Shown piece after piece: positions 16,201 through 31,200 of a stretch of 64,000 nucleotides of DNA; positions within the stretch are counted from its first letter, which is position 1, and the number at the start of each line of letters is the position of its first letter. The position numbers and the translations under genes were made by a program. Under the pieces are notes generated by a model that saw only the letters and a program-made list of their open reading frames with translations, did no database searches and was not told the origin of the DNA. The stretch is from contig VXAY01000779.1 of the NCBI GenBank assembly GCA_013399855.1, positions 398,599-462,598 on the forward strand. The letters are read 5' to 3'. The DNA is from Oxyruncus cristatus (lineage: Eukaryota > Chordata > Aves > Passeriformes > Cotingidae).

Positions 16201-19200
16201 TTAGCGAGGCAAAGGATGACACATGCTGACAGCGCAGCTGGAGAGGGCTATGAGGTTTCCATCTCCCTGTGAAAGACTCTTACTGACCCCTTTGATATTT
16301 GCTTTAACACCAGTGAAAAGGGACAAAAGCATTTTTCTTTTTTCTCTGCATGACAGCCAGGCTGGGAGCACACATACGGCCCCCACAGTGGAGGGCCAGC
16401 TCCGGTAGAAGCCTATCCAACTAGATCAGATATTGGATGGAGAGCCCTGAGCCACAGTCTCTTTCTTTTTGTCCTCTAACCCTTCATGCTAGACCTCACT
16501 GATTCTCTCTCCCAAATAGCCTCTACGGCTACCCTGACAGAGACAGCCCTGGGTGAGAAGGAATTAGTCCAGCCCAACCTCATTAAAGGATGTTTTTTAT
16601 AAAAATACAGAAAGGAAAGGTGGAAATGTTAGCTAGATTTCTAGTGCTTAGGAAAAATTTCTGTCTGCATGCTGACAGTTTTTCATCAATTAGAAAGCTG
16701 CAGAAGACCAGGGAATAGGCCAAATTTTTCCTTTGCTTCCCAGGTCACCTGTAAGGAGCAAAGCTAGGAAATCCAGCTGTTTCTACCTCAAAAGAGGCCA
16801 GAGCTACAGGCTGATGTAGCTAATCCCAGCCTCTTCATCCCCAAGGCACCTAGAAGTGCTGGTGCTGCATTTACCAGAACAGTCATCACCTCTTTTCAAC
16901 TCGTAATAAGCTTTTTGTGACATTTGAAGCAGTCTGGGAGGGTAACACATTTCCTACGGGTTAGTGTGCAGGCAGGCAGCTCCCTCTGAACATGCGTAGC
17001 TCAGAAGCCTCCCACGACTGCCAACAGGGAGCCTGCCTGACTCAGTGGTTGTGCCAGGCTTCAAGAGGGCAGTTACCTTTATGTCTATTCAAGTAGTATT
17101 TGAGTTCCCACTGGGTCACCAGGATGTTGAAGTAACGAGGCTGCTCGAAAAAACGCAGGTACCGCATAGAGATGTGGCTGGGGAACACCCTCTCGAACTG
17201 CCCACGCCGGGAATACTCATCCTCTGTCTCCACCAGGATGCGAACATCATCTGGGGTCAGGGTGTCCAAGACAGAAGAATAAAAATCCTGCAGACAAGAG
17301 CAACCCAGGGTCAGGGAGAAGCACGTCTCAAGCAGAGGTCTCCACGTGTCTGAGGTCTTTGGGACACAGGCCACACAGAAACTGAAGGACTCTAGGCTCA
17401 GTGATAACATCAACACTGCACAGAACTGAAGAGATCCCCAATTCTGCAGCCCAGTCTCTCTCCCATACACTGCCAGGAGGCACACGAGGCCAGCAGCCCT
17501 GCTAACCTGCATAGGGTCAGCAGGCAAAGGCTATAAGAGCTGCACAGAGACATAAGAAGGAACAGGCAGTGCTCAGACTCTGTTTTGGGGAGTGGTGGCA
17601 ACGTGCCTCTCAGCACACACTTTATGTAAAGATGAGTCAGTGAGATATTGGCTTAAACAAACCCAATTTATTTCTCATCAGTGATCTTGTAACCCACTGG
17701 AGCCCAAGTGTGCCCCATCATTTAGCTGACCTCAGAGAGGGACTCAACATGAAGAGGGACCAGGGATAGACCTGTGTGACTGGTGGGGACAGGGGCTTGG
17801 GAGGATAGTGCAAGTATCCAAGGAGGTCGTTTCATACCTGGTCAGGTATTTTCTGCATCAAATAATAGGCCTGCTTCATCTTCTCAGCTCTGAAATGCTC
17901 AGATACTGGCTTGGGCTTCTCCTTCAAAGCACTGTCTAGACTGAGGACACAAGAGAGGTAGTAGAGCATTTAAGCAAACAAGACAAAGTCCTGCTATGGT
18001 AGACATGCTCCCAGCAATTTCTGTGAGCAGTGACACCCTCAGAAAGATGCCATGGAAGAGAGAACACTTTCTCCAAGGATTTCACTAGTTCCGAGATCAG
18101 TGATGCACCCACAGCCTCGTGCATCAGCACAGGACCCAGGAAGGCTGTGGGCAGGGAAACTGGGAGGACTCTGCCAGCTCCATGCTAAGGCATTTCAGTG
18201 TTCCTTCATCCAAAAGGTGAACCATCACTTCACACTCACATAGGATGCAAGAGGGTCAAAGACACACTGTGACATGATTCACAGCACATGAAGTCTGGGG
18301 GGATCTCATGTTTACATTCCACTTGGAACACAGATTCCTAACTGCAACCACAGGGATGGGGGTACAAGTACTCAGTACTGGTACTGTAGAAGGAAGAAGA
18401 GGACTCCTAGATCAAAAACTTCCTCTGGCATTTAAGAACTCTCAAGACTTGAATACAGCTCCAGCTCCACATACCATGGGAAATCCCGGCCTTTTGTACT
18501 ATCTGACCAGCAAACATCTAAAGTATTCTAAGCACCAGCTGAACCACTCAGGGATGCCAGAGTCTGGGAGATACTTCTTGAAAATCTTTCAACCAAGCTA
18601 TCAACATAGCTTTTTTTGTTCTGCTGCTGCAAAAGTAATTAGTTGTGTGCAGATTGAAACAGGGGGAGCAGGGTCTCAAGGCTGTGCTGCATGGTGCTCA
18701 GGGAACATACAGATCTACTGGAATTAGGCTCATATGCAAAAAGACCTTTCATATCCTTCCCAGGGCAGGAGATACTATTAAACAAGCTTGCCCCTGGATG
18801 CAAGAACTCTGGTAATGCATCATCTGAACCATGTTAAGGATCCGCTTAATCCCCTGCAGGTCCCTCCGAGGACACCTGCCCTTCAGCACCTCCATCGGAA
18901 GCCACAAACCAGTGTGGGATCAAAGTGCCGCAGATGAGCTGGCGAGAGCTCCCGATCTGGAACAGGCCCATGCTCCTGCTTCTCCCTTCACTGAAGGCAC
19001 AGGGCACACAGAGGGCAAGAGCCCCATCTTTTGGCATGCCCACACAGCACTGCATGCTGGTGGCTCATCCCAGCAAGCTACTCTTTCATTGACATATGGT
19101 CAGCAGCCGCTCTGCTGCAGGGAACAGACTGGTTTCCTCCCAGCCATGGGGTTTGAAACCAGGATAAGCCCTAGCTGTCATGAGGAACAGGGGCCTGGGT

Positions 19201-22200
19201 GGACACATGCCCAGGAATTAACCTTATGCAAGAAACAATCATGTTAGCTGCAAATTTAAGACTGTACACACCCCAACCCGTAGGTCTGCAGCCTCCGACA
19301 GCAGCAGTCCCGCCTAAGGAACTAATAACTCCAGCCCTTGCAAAATACCAGGTGCTCCTCTTGCTCAAAGCAGTGGCACATCAGTTCTGGTAAGTCAGAG
19401 GGCAAGTGGATCCAGCCGCAACAGAGCCAACCAGCATGTCCAGCAAAGCTTTCAAAGGGAGAACTTTCATTCCTGCAATCTGGAGAGGGATGCTTCAAAC
19501 AAACTGAGAGGCTGTGAGGCTCAGCATCATATTAATTCTGGCAAGAGGAAGGATGAGAGAGCTTGACTAACTGCAAAGCAAGCACAAATTACACTGGCTT
19601 CAATTCCAACTATGGACCTGCAGAGAGGGCATAAATCCTTCTGCCTTGAAAAGACCGCAGGAACCAGATACCCAGGCAATGATACAAGTTCCTTGGACCC
19701 ATATCTGAAGGACCAGCAAGCATAGCCTGTCAACAGCCCAGCATTTGCTGGGCTCTCAGTAGCCTCCCAGATGAAATCCCTCAAGAAAAAGCGTGCCTGA
19801 CAGAGAAGGGGGCTGACCTGCAGGTAGAGCTACTTCTTGTCTCTGGTCTTGAGGCCACGCTGTCCATGCTGGGCAGTACAAAGCCAGCAAGGTTGAGGAG
19901 GTCCCGAATCATCTGTCCCTTAATGCTCACATCCAGAGGCGAGTTGGAGTGGAGGCTGCAGAGACAAAATATAAGAGCAGTTTGAGTAATAGAATGGAGA
20001 AGCTGAGCCCCATGGCCCTGAGATGAATCCCTGGGTTATTGCTGACCAGAATACAAACACCAGCCTGTCTCTTGCCTCGTCACAGCTGGCCATGAGATTC
20101 TGAGAGAAAAATCCTGACAACAGCTCTTTGAAAGGGGAGTTCCCCATTAGAAATGGTTTATTTTTTCATCTCTTCCCAAATTTGCTGGAAATAAGCAAAT
20201 CCATCCCCAGAGTCCTGTGTAGGACCAGGGGTCTGTGTCCAGCTCATGCCCACCCACTCTTGCCGGCAGGAAAGGCCATGCTCAGTTACACTGCAGTTCC
20301 CAGCCCTGTCTGCACAGCTGACACTGCCTGGCTGGGTGCCGTCAGCAAGGAAGAAACGGTGCACAAGGCAGTGGAACCGCTGATCACTTTTGCCCACGCA
20401 GAGAAGAAATCTCTGCCATCGCCCATTCCGTACATGACACATCCCTCCTTGGCCTTCCTTTTTTAATGTATTCTTCCCTGGCTCTAGCTGGAGCATGCCC
20501 AACAAAGCTTTCTGAGCTGCAGATGGATGTTGCTTTTGCAGACAGGAAGAACCTTCATTCCGGCAATCTGGAGAGGGAGGCTTCAAAGCCCACAGTCTTT
20601 TAGCACAGGATACAGGGGACATCACAAGCCAAATTCATTTTGTGTTAAAGGGAAGGCCATTTTTCATTCTGCTGCAGCTCAGAAGCTGCTTTACCTTGGG
20701 GAAATATTGACCTCTAAGATCCAGGGCTTGAGGTTTTCATCCAGCATGATATCAAACCCAAACAGCTCATGGCAACAATATGGCCGGCGCACGTACATCT
20801 TCACAAGGCTGTTCACGTAGGGCTCAGATCTGCAAGCCAAGGAAAAAATGCTTGTTTCCAAAAGACAGACAGCAGAGCTCTGGCTGTTCACAGCACATGC
20901 TGACAGTTCTGGAAGCATAACGCAGCCACATGCTGCAGGATCAGGTAGGTGAGAGACTGACACAGGCCTGGGAGCTGCTACTGCTGCACTGTGTACAGAT
21001 CCAGCACTGCATCCTGAGCATCCCTACTCTGTCAGGCAGCATGGACTGATTCATCCTGCACCAGGGACCATTCTTGTCAGGCTCCCTGGCAAAGCAGGGG
21101 AGTGGGTAGCAAGCTGGGCAGTGCCAGGCATACCACACCCTCCTGGCCCGCAGACAGGCCCAGGACATGTAAGGTGTATTTACCCACTTAGCACGAGCAT
21201 AAGTAACAGAACAAGAAGAAGAATCCAGAGATAAATACTGAAGCCAACAGTGGTCATACCATTTCAATTAAGAGCAAAAAGACCAGGCTGAGAGGGGACT
21301 GGAGAGCCAGAGGGATCAGGGTGCACCGCACAGCCAGGCACAGAGCAAGGGGTGCCAGGACTCACGCAATGATGGTTTTGATAACGATGTCCTTAATCTT
21401 CTCCCAGATGGCCTCACTATTCACTCCCTTCTGGCTCAGGTAATTCCAGAGAGCTTTGAGTGCCCTAGGAGAGAGAAAGCAAAGGAGGTAGCTCTGTAGC
21501 CTGGGAGTGAAAGCAACAGAGGGGAGCCCTGAAAACACTCTTCCCTGGCACAGCTGTCCTCCTGCCATCCTCAAGCCACTCAGTTGCTGCCCTCCCCAGC
21601 CCGGCCCCTGGTCTTGTAGGCCCAACCTACTAGGAACATAAATTTGTCCCAGCATGGTCCCAAATTAGCACATGAGCAAGGTAAGTCAGGCCCAGATCTT
21701 CTCTTCCCTCCCCCTCCATGTCCTCAGCAAACCTCCCCTTCCTGCAGGCCTTCCCCCGCAGCACTGCAAAGCAGCTCAGCAGGAATCCAGCAAGATCCTG
21801 AAAATGTTTTAGCTAAAGCCATTTCACTGAGGCTTTGGGGGGAGAAGAATTCTTGAAAAATGTGGGGAACAAGATGGTATGGGGGAGCACCTCTGCCTTT
21901 ATAGGAGTTTCCCACACCACATCGAGTGCTGCAAGCTACCCTGACACTGAGCCAAGGATGCTCAGATATTTCTCAAGTGAGACCATGTGGCTAATGGCCA
22001 GGAATCCAAAGGTCACGCTTCCTGCATACAAGATGGAGTGGATTACAGCCACACTTATCTTTAACATGAGAGCAGACAGCTTTGACTTGCATGGCAGTAC
22101 AGCAAACCCACACAATCCCACTCCCATGCGATTGCAACTGCTGGGAGGCAGCACACCCTGCTGAAAGTCCCAGTGGAGAAACAGACCACTGTGCAGCAGG

Positions 22201-25200
22201 TCCAGGTCTGAGAAAGCAATCTGACCATAGCAAACCACCTTCTGCAACTCCCTTTGAAGTGCAGTAGTCCTGCCCAGGCTGCGAATTGAGAACTCTACCC
22301 TGCACTATTTTTAAAAGGGTTCAAACACTACCATGGAATTAGAGACAACTGCCCGGGGCTTGCACCCGTTCACCCATGGGACAGCAGGGGACTCCTGCAT
22401 GACTGCAGCCCTCCTCCAGAAGGCCTAGAAATGACACCACTGCTCCTATTCACACCGAGCAGCACATAAATCAGCATTCTGCACCAGGGCTGTCCCTTTC
22501 TCTGGCTCCACAGGGAAGTCAAGAGTGAGATGGGCAGAAGTTTACATTTAGCCAATTTAAGCATCACAATTACCCATTCAATTTTTAACAGCAAAACCAA
22601 TCAGATTCTGCTTTAACCACATCCCGTTGCCCCCACAATAGGGCAAAGGAATGAATGAACACAGATGATTGCAGCATTGGAAGCAGGGAACAGAACAGAC
22701 ATAGGCAGGATGAACAGCAACCACAGCCCAAGTAGCAGTGGACATGATAAGTCATAAGGCAGGGAGACCATCCAGACTCCATTAACACTAACTCATGCTA
22801 AAATCACTCTGCCCTTTCAGTTTCCCCAGTGGGAGCAGATGATACAAAAAGTAAGTTCGAGTTTTGGGTAGGAATACTGAAAAAAGTCTGACTTAACAGG
22901 AAATATAAAGAGTTGCCTGGGCCCCAAAAGCAGCACCTACCATTTGTGTCCCTGACAAGCAGTCTCATCCGAGTTGGACTTGTACTCCGTGTTCTTCTTG
23001 TTCACACTGTAGTTGGTTAAGTGCACAAACTTGTTGCTGAGGCTCTCCATCGAGGAGGAGTACCTGGAAGAGGCAATAGGAGCCCAAGCGGTCTGAGATT
23101 GAACTGGCTGCCCCCAGGTCCATTTCAGACCACTCTCAGCCACCCACCAGCCCTGCTGCCTGGAGCTCTCTGAACCCTCAGGCCCAGAGCTCATGGAAAA
23201 AACATGAGACAGCACAGGCTTCCTTGGGACAGTGGAACATAATCCCACCCTCACAGCTGTCTTTAAGAAAAGGCCAGAGCATCGGTGAGCAGAAACACTG
23301 CTGGAACTGCAGTAACCTGAGGCAATATAGTGAAAACTGGAAGAAACATCTCAGTTTCCGGTGTGTCAGTTTTTATGCAGAATGAAGCACAGACAGAATG
23401 TTTCAAGAACTGCTTTACACTGAGCTGATCTTGCCTTAGGAAAGGTGGGTGTAGGCAGAATCCTCTCACATTCCCTTTCAACACTGTCACCTGCAGCGAC
23501 CCCGTGCGTTTCCACTCTGCTTCTTAAAGCAAGCAGGATATAGCTTTGAGCATCACTATCTAGGGGATGACTCTCTCCTGCCCCAGCCAAGGCATGTACC
23601 ACAGCCACACATGCCTTGGCACCGAGGCAGCCCCGGCATCACTCTCCTGCACAACCTACTTGCAGCTGGCAAAGCGAACCAATCCATCCTTGAACAGGTA
23701 GACCCTGAGGGGATCGTAGCAAGTGACGTAAACATAGATCCTCAGGTCAAACTTCTTCCCACCAATGAGGTAGGGTTTGTGCAGGTACCTGCAGAGGCAA
23801 GTAAGTTATGATTTTCATGTGCAGGAACATCTCTAACCCCCAACTCAGAAGGCTTGGTAAAACAAGGGATCAGTGTAGAAGCCCTTTTGCGCAGCATTTC
23901 CAAGTTAATCACATAATGGTCAAAATGAGAGAAAGAGCAGTTCTCCCAAGCATGGGGAGTTCCTACAGCACAGGAGCAGTGTTCCCTTCTGTTCAGTTCC
24001 ATTTTGAAAAGATTTTTCCCAACTCTAAGGCACAGTAGTTTTTCCACACCCACAAGACTGATCACAGTATTCAGGAACATTTAAGACATGAAGTACACCA
24101 CAGATGGTTTGGTACAGTGAGTAGAAACAGTTGGATATTTTAATCCAAATCATTTGATTATTCATCCAAGAAGTTCATATCTCCAATAGGAAAGTTTATC
24201 ACTTTGTTTGGGAAGTAGACAGGAAGAACAAACAACCAAACACAGCAGTTCCCTGTCTGCCAAACACTGCACAGTTTTCCTACCCTCAAGAATCTTCCCA
24301 GAAAGCAGCATCAAACCAAGATGAGATATTCCATTTTTCTGCAGAAGGGGAAGGAGACTGACAACTCTGTTAATTCAAGAAAATCCTTTTACCAACATCT
24401 ATACATATTGAGGTTCTTACTGAGCCATTCTAACTTGGATAAGAACAAATCTTTGACAACTGCCACCTCTTCCCTCGAACTTCTCTTCTCACTGTGCTTG
24501 TGAGAACTGGATAAAGTTTGTCTCCAAACATGCCAAACCACAGAGTAGAGAGCAGTGGAAGCCAGATCACAGCAGAGCCAAAGCTGTTCACCTGCCAGAT
24601 AGAAGCTCAGAAAGCTCATGAAGCTAGTTTGTATCTGAGACATGAAATATCTACACAGAGACAGCAGCACTCTGACAGCTGCAGCTGACAGAGACAGGCT
24701 TTCAGTAGCAGGACACCCAGTCCGTCTCCAGGGAAGTCTCGAGATGTAAATCAGGTGCTTCTGCTCTGCCACACAGTGGCATCAGCCCAGAACTGGCCAG
24801 AGAGACCAGCCACTACAAGGTTCCAGGCTGTGTGTCAACCCAGTTTTTTCCTTCACTCACCTCTGTACTAACAGTGGCCTCCTTTTGGGGAGCTGGCTCC
24901 ATTTGTGGATGACCTGGATACCAATGCCTCTTGCTGATGCTGGCTGCAAAACACAAACAAGAATGGATCAGATCTTCTCCCTGCAGCTACCATGGGACAG
25001 AAGGTTGAGCTCTGCTTTACACTTACTGGTTTCACAATCCATTTCTGTCGGCTAGCTCCTTCCTCCCACGCTTTCTTGAGTAATTTGATGTCCTGTGGCA
25101 GGATGAAGGACTGAGGGAAGAAGTTAAACTCCTTTTTCCCACAGCGAGCCTGCATCTTCAACAGGTTGCGCCACAGACGGTCCTTTCTCCCAATTTGAAA

Positions 25201-28200
25201 TGAGCCGGGGAAGTGGTTTAGCTGGAAAGGAACCCAGATGCTATGACATCTCCCTGCTTCCCCAACTCTTTGTCCACCCCTTGCTACTCCCTGGCCAGAG
25301 GATACGTCCTTTCTGAATCCAGTGCAGGGTGACACTACTTGCTCCCCTCCTAGAATTGCACCCAAATTGATTCCACCGGAAGCTCCTGAAGCTTTGCAGG
25401 AACAAACCACATGGTTTGGAGCATCACAGCTCTCCAGGGTAAACATGTACCTGTGATAGATACCAAATCTTTGGTCCCTCACAGGCTCCCCAAGCCATGA
25501 GGCACACCTCACTGTTTTGTCATCTGAATCAGGTACATCCCCTCCGCTGCACTGGCAGGGAGGGCACTGCCCCTACCCCTCAATTCTGCCAGAGGAAGGA
25601 CTGCTTTAAGCAGCAACAAGTGAATTTAGACAAGCTCACAGGTGAACAAAATTTGGCTACAGCCTCAGTCTGTGCAAGAGCCACAGCAGAGAAGCTCACC
25701 AAGCTATGCCTGCTGCTTGGGCTCCTCTCCCAGTACTGGACGAGACACTGCAGGGACAGCCTGCACAGCAAACACCTGGCCCTGAGGAGAGGGGCACCCA
25801 AATTGTTTCCAACATGCTCTCCATGCACATGAATGAGGTCAGCCCAAAACATCCCCTACCTTTTGGTGCTCCCTGATGGCTCTGAAGCTGGGAGATTTCA
25901 TGTGGTGGCCCCAGCAACCCAGCCAGTCGTTGCTTTCTGTAGGAAAAACAGGAAAGTCCATGACCAAGTATGCTGCCACCAACGCCCTCTCAACCCACCA
26001 GCAACCCATTTCCTGGGGCGGGCAGAAGTGTGCCAGGGATACTGCACAGCTATAGCACAGAGCATTCACACTACCTACTGCAAGATTCCCAACCCTGAGA
26101 ACTCTGGCTATGGTCAAAGAGGATGGCTTCTTCTTCAGTACATGGGGACAAGCGGCAGCAGTGCAGGGGCTGGCACCAGATGAGGGCCAGCCTCCCTAGA
26201 GTGGCAAGCCAGAGCAAAGCTGCCCCACATGCTGCCTCAGCTTCTGACAGCCCAGGAGTAAGTCCTTGTGGTCCAGGCCAGGGACAAGCCAAGAGGAAGA
26301 TCAGGCCCTGCCAGGACCTACAGAGCTTGGGTACTGCAGGTCAGACAGAAAGAAATGGGAACCCAGCATCTTGCGGTGCCAAACTTGTATTGCTTCTGCC
26401 CTGCTTTTCCCAGCCATTCTGCCTTCTCAGGGCCACAGGCCGGAGGAGACGAAGGACACAATGTTGTCTCCCACAACTTACTTTTGCTAACTCTGAAGTG
26501 GGACCTGCAAACAGTTTGCCTCACAATGTTCGGTGTGACTCCGCACATTTTCCATCGCAGCAGCTTCCTCTGCTCCCAAGGCAGCTTTTCCACTAGGAAG
26601 GCAAAAAGTTAAGGAGCGAAGGAAAACAAACACAATACTTGGATTTTCTACAGCTGCAAGGTACTTATGATTTGCTGCCCAGGTACCAGGCCTGCAGAGA
26701 AGGGTGCGTAGCCCCCGTTGCAGAACTAGCATGGAGCAGAAGACTCCATAGCTGGAGGAGGTCCAGGACACTGGAATTTAGTGGTAGCCTGAATCATGCT
26801 CCAGGCTATGGAAGCAGTATAATTTACTCCAGTCCTTTGGACCTCAGAGCAATGCTGGGTCTCATCACGGGAGGGGTGAAGGGCAGCCACTCCAGCCAGC
26901 TCCCAGATGTGTGCTGGCACCGCCTGCTTCCTAATAACGGGCTGGCCACTCTCACCCTGCGCGGCAATAGACCCTGGCTCACCTGTCTCATCCTGAGTAC
27001 TGAAGTAGATAGTTGGAGGCACATTAGGGAATAAACTGCAGACAAGAGCTGGTTTGAGCACTTTTTCCTGAGCCTCAGCAGGCTGGGCCAGACACTTGAT
27101 GCAATTCCTAGGGAAGATGAAGCAGATGGCAGTTGGCTAAAGGTGAAAAGTATTACGGGGAGGAAAGGGGAAGCCGGAAGGAGCCTTGATCCTGGTATCA
27201 GGAATTTGCACCATCATCGCAATGTGGAACAAGCAATGGGCACTAAGGTCAGTAACCCAGCCTGCAGCGATGAGGGGACAAGTTTGCAATGAATGCACAC
27301 GCCAAGTAAGCACTGTGGGGTTTGTGTTTTGCTGGGACAAGAAGGAGTGGAGGTTTTTACATGACAAACCCTATAACCTAGTTCATGGGAACAAGGGGTG
27401 GAGATCATAATGCATATGATTTAGCTGTTGTAACCTCTTGGTTTTGGTGTGTTGCAGGGAAGAGGGCTGGCGTTTTACCCACTGTGTGTACATCTTACCA
27501 TAGCAAGCCCCAACATTGGGAAGGAAGGGTAGTAATTGTAACATATCTCTTAAGGTTGTGATGAAGCAAAAAGTTAAGTTTGCAATGAACGTATATTCAA
27601 ATATATGCCACTGCAGCCAGTGCACGAAGCCACACCAGAGCAATCACTAAGGAACAAAGAGCAGCAAACTAAAAGGAACCACAATGCACTGTCCACCCAA
27701 TCTTGCAGGCCACCCCTTGCCTCACTAAAGGGACTGAGCGTAGTCTGTGGCAAAGGGATTGGAAACCAGGATGAGGGAAGAAGGGGTGTGTTCCTTAAGT
27801 CCTAATGTATATTTCTTTGTCTTTTCAGTATCAGAATCAATAATGAAAAGTTTGTTAATTGGCAAAGGATTGTATCAATTAACGTTCTCCAGCACAAAAC
27901 TAGTTTTGCCCACAACAAACTGAAGGCAGGAGACAGCTGCAAAGGCTTCAAGGCCAGCCCAGCATACAGCCTGCACAGGGATGTGGCCAACGTACCTCCC
28001 TCCTTACTTCAAGAGGCATTTGGCCCAAGCCCTGCTTCCCTTATCTGCCCCAGAGGCCATCCAGCCACATCCTGCCAGAAAGAGCTGCTGGGCCAGTTTA
28101 CATCACCTCTGCAGGACTTTCACAACCACATAGGCCCACCCAGAGCGCTGCAGCACCCCGAGGCTCAACATTTAGTCACAGGAAGCCTTGCTTGTCTCCC

Positions 28201-31200
28201 AAGTTAGCGATGACACCATAGCAAGCAACAAGCTGTCGGGCAGACAGCAAAGCCTGAGGCTGCCGTGGTGCAAGACCAGGTCCTGTTGCTGCATGGGCAA
28301 GAAAAGGTCACACAAAGGTCTGCCAGGAGTCACAGAGGCAGGGCTCAGATAACCACAGGCTGAGCAGTCCTCCCCAGAGAAAAATCCTCCCAAAAGCTAA
28401 AGAAAAACCCAAGCTCCAGGACTTGTTTCTAGGAGCAATGCTGAGACACAAGACCACAAGAAGCTTTTGCAATCTCTGGCCCAGGACATTTCCACTCTGC
28501 TTCATCTGCCAGTCAGTGACACTGCAAGAGCATAGTTTAATCCAGTAAAGCTAACCCAAGAACTGGCAGTGCTGGTGAAATTAAGACCTGTGTTTTGCTG
28601 CAGTGGATGCACACTCAGCACTTTGCAGGCTGCTGCCCGTTCCCAGAGAGGTAGCTCTGGCCTGCAGTGCAGCAAGGAAACTCGCTTTGTCTGGGAAGTC
28701 TGTTGCTACCTTGTCTCCATTATCCCACATGCTACACATTTTCTCTGTCACCAGGGAGGGCAAAGATGGACAAGTCTGGATAAATATGTCAAGTTCAATG
28801 CAGTATTTACAGCTACTAACCTGGATACAAGAGTCACGGAGCCACTGGATGACACGTCAGCATCTGAGTCACCTGCAGGAAGGAACAAACTCGAGGAACA
28901 AACTTTTGTCTCCATGAGGAAAAAAAACACACTGAGTTAAGAAAGGAAAAGAGAAAACAAATGCTCCAGGGGACAGAGCCTTCCAGCTGCCCCAAATCCT
29001 TGGATCCTGGGTTTTGCCCACTAATTGGTGTTTTAAAAAGTGGGGAAAGGGGCAGAGCTGACAGCCCTACACAGAGAGAAGATGAGTAAGTTCTGCAGCA
29101 GGAGAGTGGTGAGCCCTAGCCTGCTTCACAGAGGAACCCATGCAGGAACCCTTGCCCTCCTTACTGCTACATCGCTTTTGGGTTCAGCACATCCTGAAAT
29201 GACAGCATGAATGTAAGACAGGAGGACAGCTGTGCTCACCCCCAGCTCCCAGACAGCTCCCACACTCCCCACTTTGAGGCATGGAGCAGAGCCCTCCTGG
29301 GGGAACCAGCACTCACTGTCATCCTCCTCCTGACTGCAGCTCTCATCCAAGCCATCAGGAAGTTCTTCCTCTGCTTCATCCTGGGGATGGCTTGGCTCCA
29401 GCAGTGACTGCTCAACAGTGGCACTGGGACAAAGGACATCATGTCAGAAGGAATGGCGCATGCTTTCTGGGGCCAAAAAACCCAGAAGCTCATGAGGCAG
29501 CATGATATACTGTAGGCAGGGGAGTGAGAGCACTGCCCTCTCCCAGTGCAAGCACTTATCCCAAGCTAGCAAGATGGAAAGACCCCGGAGCATCCTGAGA
29601 AGGAACATATTCCAGAGCAGCCAGAAAGCAAGAGGCACAAGGACACCCTCTCCTAGCAGGAGAGCAGGAGCTCCATGTCCTCGCATCAGCTCTGTGTTCC
29701 TTTATGAACCCATGTCTCTGACTAGGAAAGCCTGGCTTGACAGGCTTCACTGAACATACTTGCAGAGCCTGCCACTGCAGGCAGGGCCCTATGACTGTGA
29801 AAAGCAAGCTAGAAATGCCATACAGCAATTCCATGCTGCAGTTGAAGGAGAAGGTGGAAGGGCCTGTGTCAAGCTGGGGGTGGCAGGAAGGCTACCCCCA
29901 CCTTGGGATGCCACAGTTGGGTTTTGCTCAGGGACACAGCCCATGGTAATCCTTACAGCCACCCCTGTACTGCCCACAGTGCATCCTCTCCCAAAACACA
30001 CAGACACAATGGCCAGCCCTGCCCAGCCCGCCAGAGCCTCCCTCCTCCTCCTGCCTCTACTTACTCAAGTTTTCCTGGGACCACAGCCTGGACCCATTTC
30101 TTCTCTTTTTCCAGTTGAACGGTGGACATCTGTTTTGTCACTTCAGAGATGGCAGCGAGGTGCAGGGGCTCAGCTCCCACCGCCTGATTCCCCATACGCG
30201 GGCTGTGTGTGCCCACGAGCCGGCAGTCGGAGCTGCCGTCGGGAGCGCCAGCGCGCGAGGCCGAGGGACAGATGCTGACACGCTCAGTGCAGGCAATGGC
30301 ACCATTGGTGCCCCTAAGGCTCAAGTTACTGTTAAGGCGATGGCTCCCCAGCTCCAAGTTCAGAGGAGCAATGGTTTCTTTCCGGGTGAGCTGCATTCCG
30401 ACGTGCTGCCTCCTCCTGCTGTTCCAGTTGGACAGGCTGCCCACCTTTGTAAGGCCAGAACTTTTGACTTGGCACCCAAAGCCATTGCATGTGGCAGCCT
30501 GACTGGCTAGCTGCTGCACAGCCTTCAAGAGGCTCTTCTCTGGCTCCTTCTCTTTTGAGCTGTGAACTCCCTTCTGAGTGTCCTGCCATGAGCACTGGTC
30601 CTTCCTGAGGACACCGCTGCTTGGCACAGGGGTCAGAGAGGGGACCATGGTTTTCTTCAACACAAGGTCGCTGTTCGTCACTGCTCCATTGAACAGGCTG
30701 CTAGAGAAGCTGTCTCCCTTGCCCCCAGAGTGGGGCCATGAGGCAGCAGGAGAACTGTGGGGTTTTTCCACCTTTTTGATCTCCAGTGACTGCAGAAAAG
30801 GCACTTTAGCACTGCTTGGCCGTAGGAAGGAGTTGTTATTGAGCACTGGTATATAGGAGCTGGCAGCCTGCTGACCTGAGCTGAGGGCAGAGCCTTTGAC
30901 TCCAGTCCCAGACTGCTCCTCTGCCAGCCCAGGAAGCAGGCAGGGTTCCATTAGCAAGGAAGACATCGCCCTTCCCGAGGCAGAGGCAGTGCCAGGAGGG
31001 CTTCGGAAGGTGTCTTCAGTGGGCTGTGCGTGACATAGTGATGGTGAGCACAAGAAGCAGGATTGCTGCAGAGGGATCCCTGAGGGCAGCAGGATTCGAT
31101 CCTGGAAAGCACTCACATACCTCTTCTCTAAATTCCAGGTGGGTTTTGCCTGCTGCTGAGCGAGACGCCAGGCCCAGCACGGCTGAGGTCTCCTAGCCAG

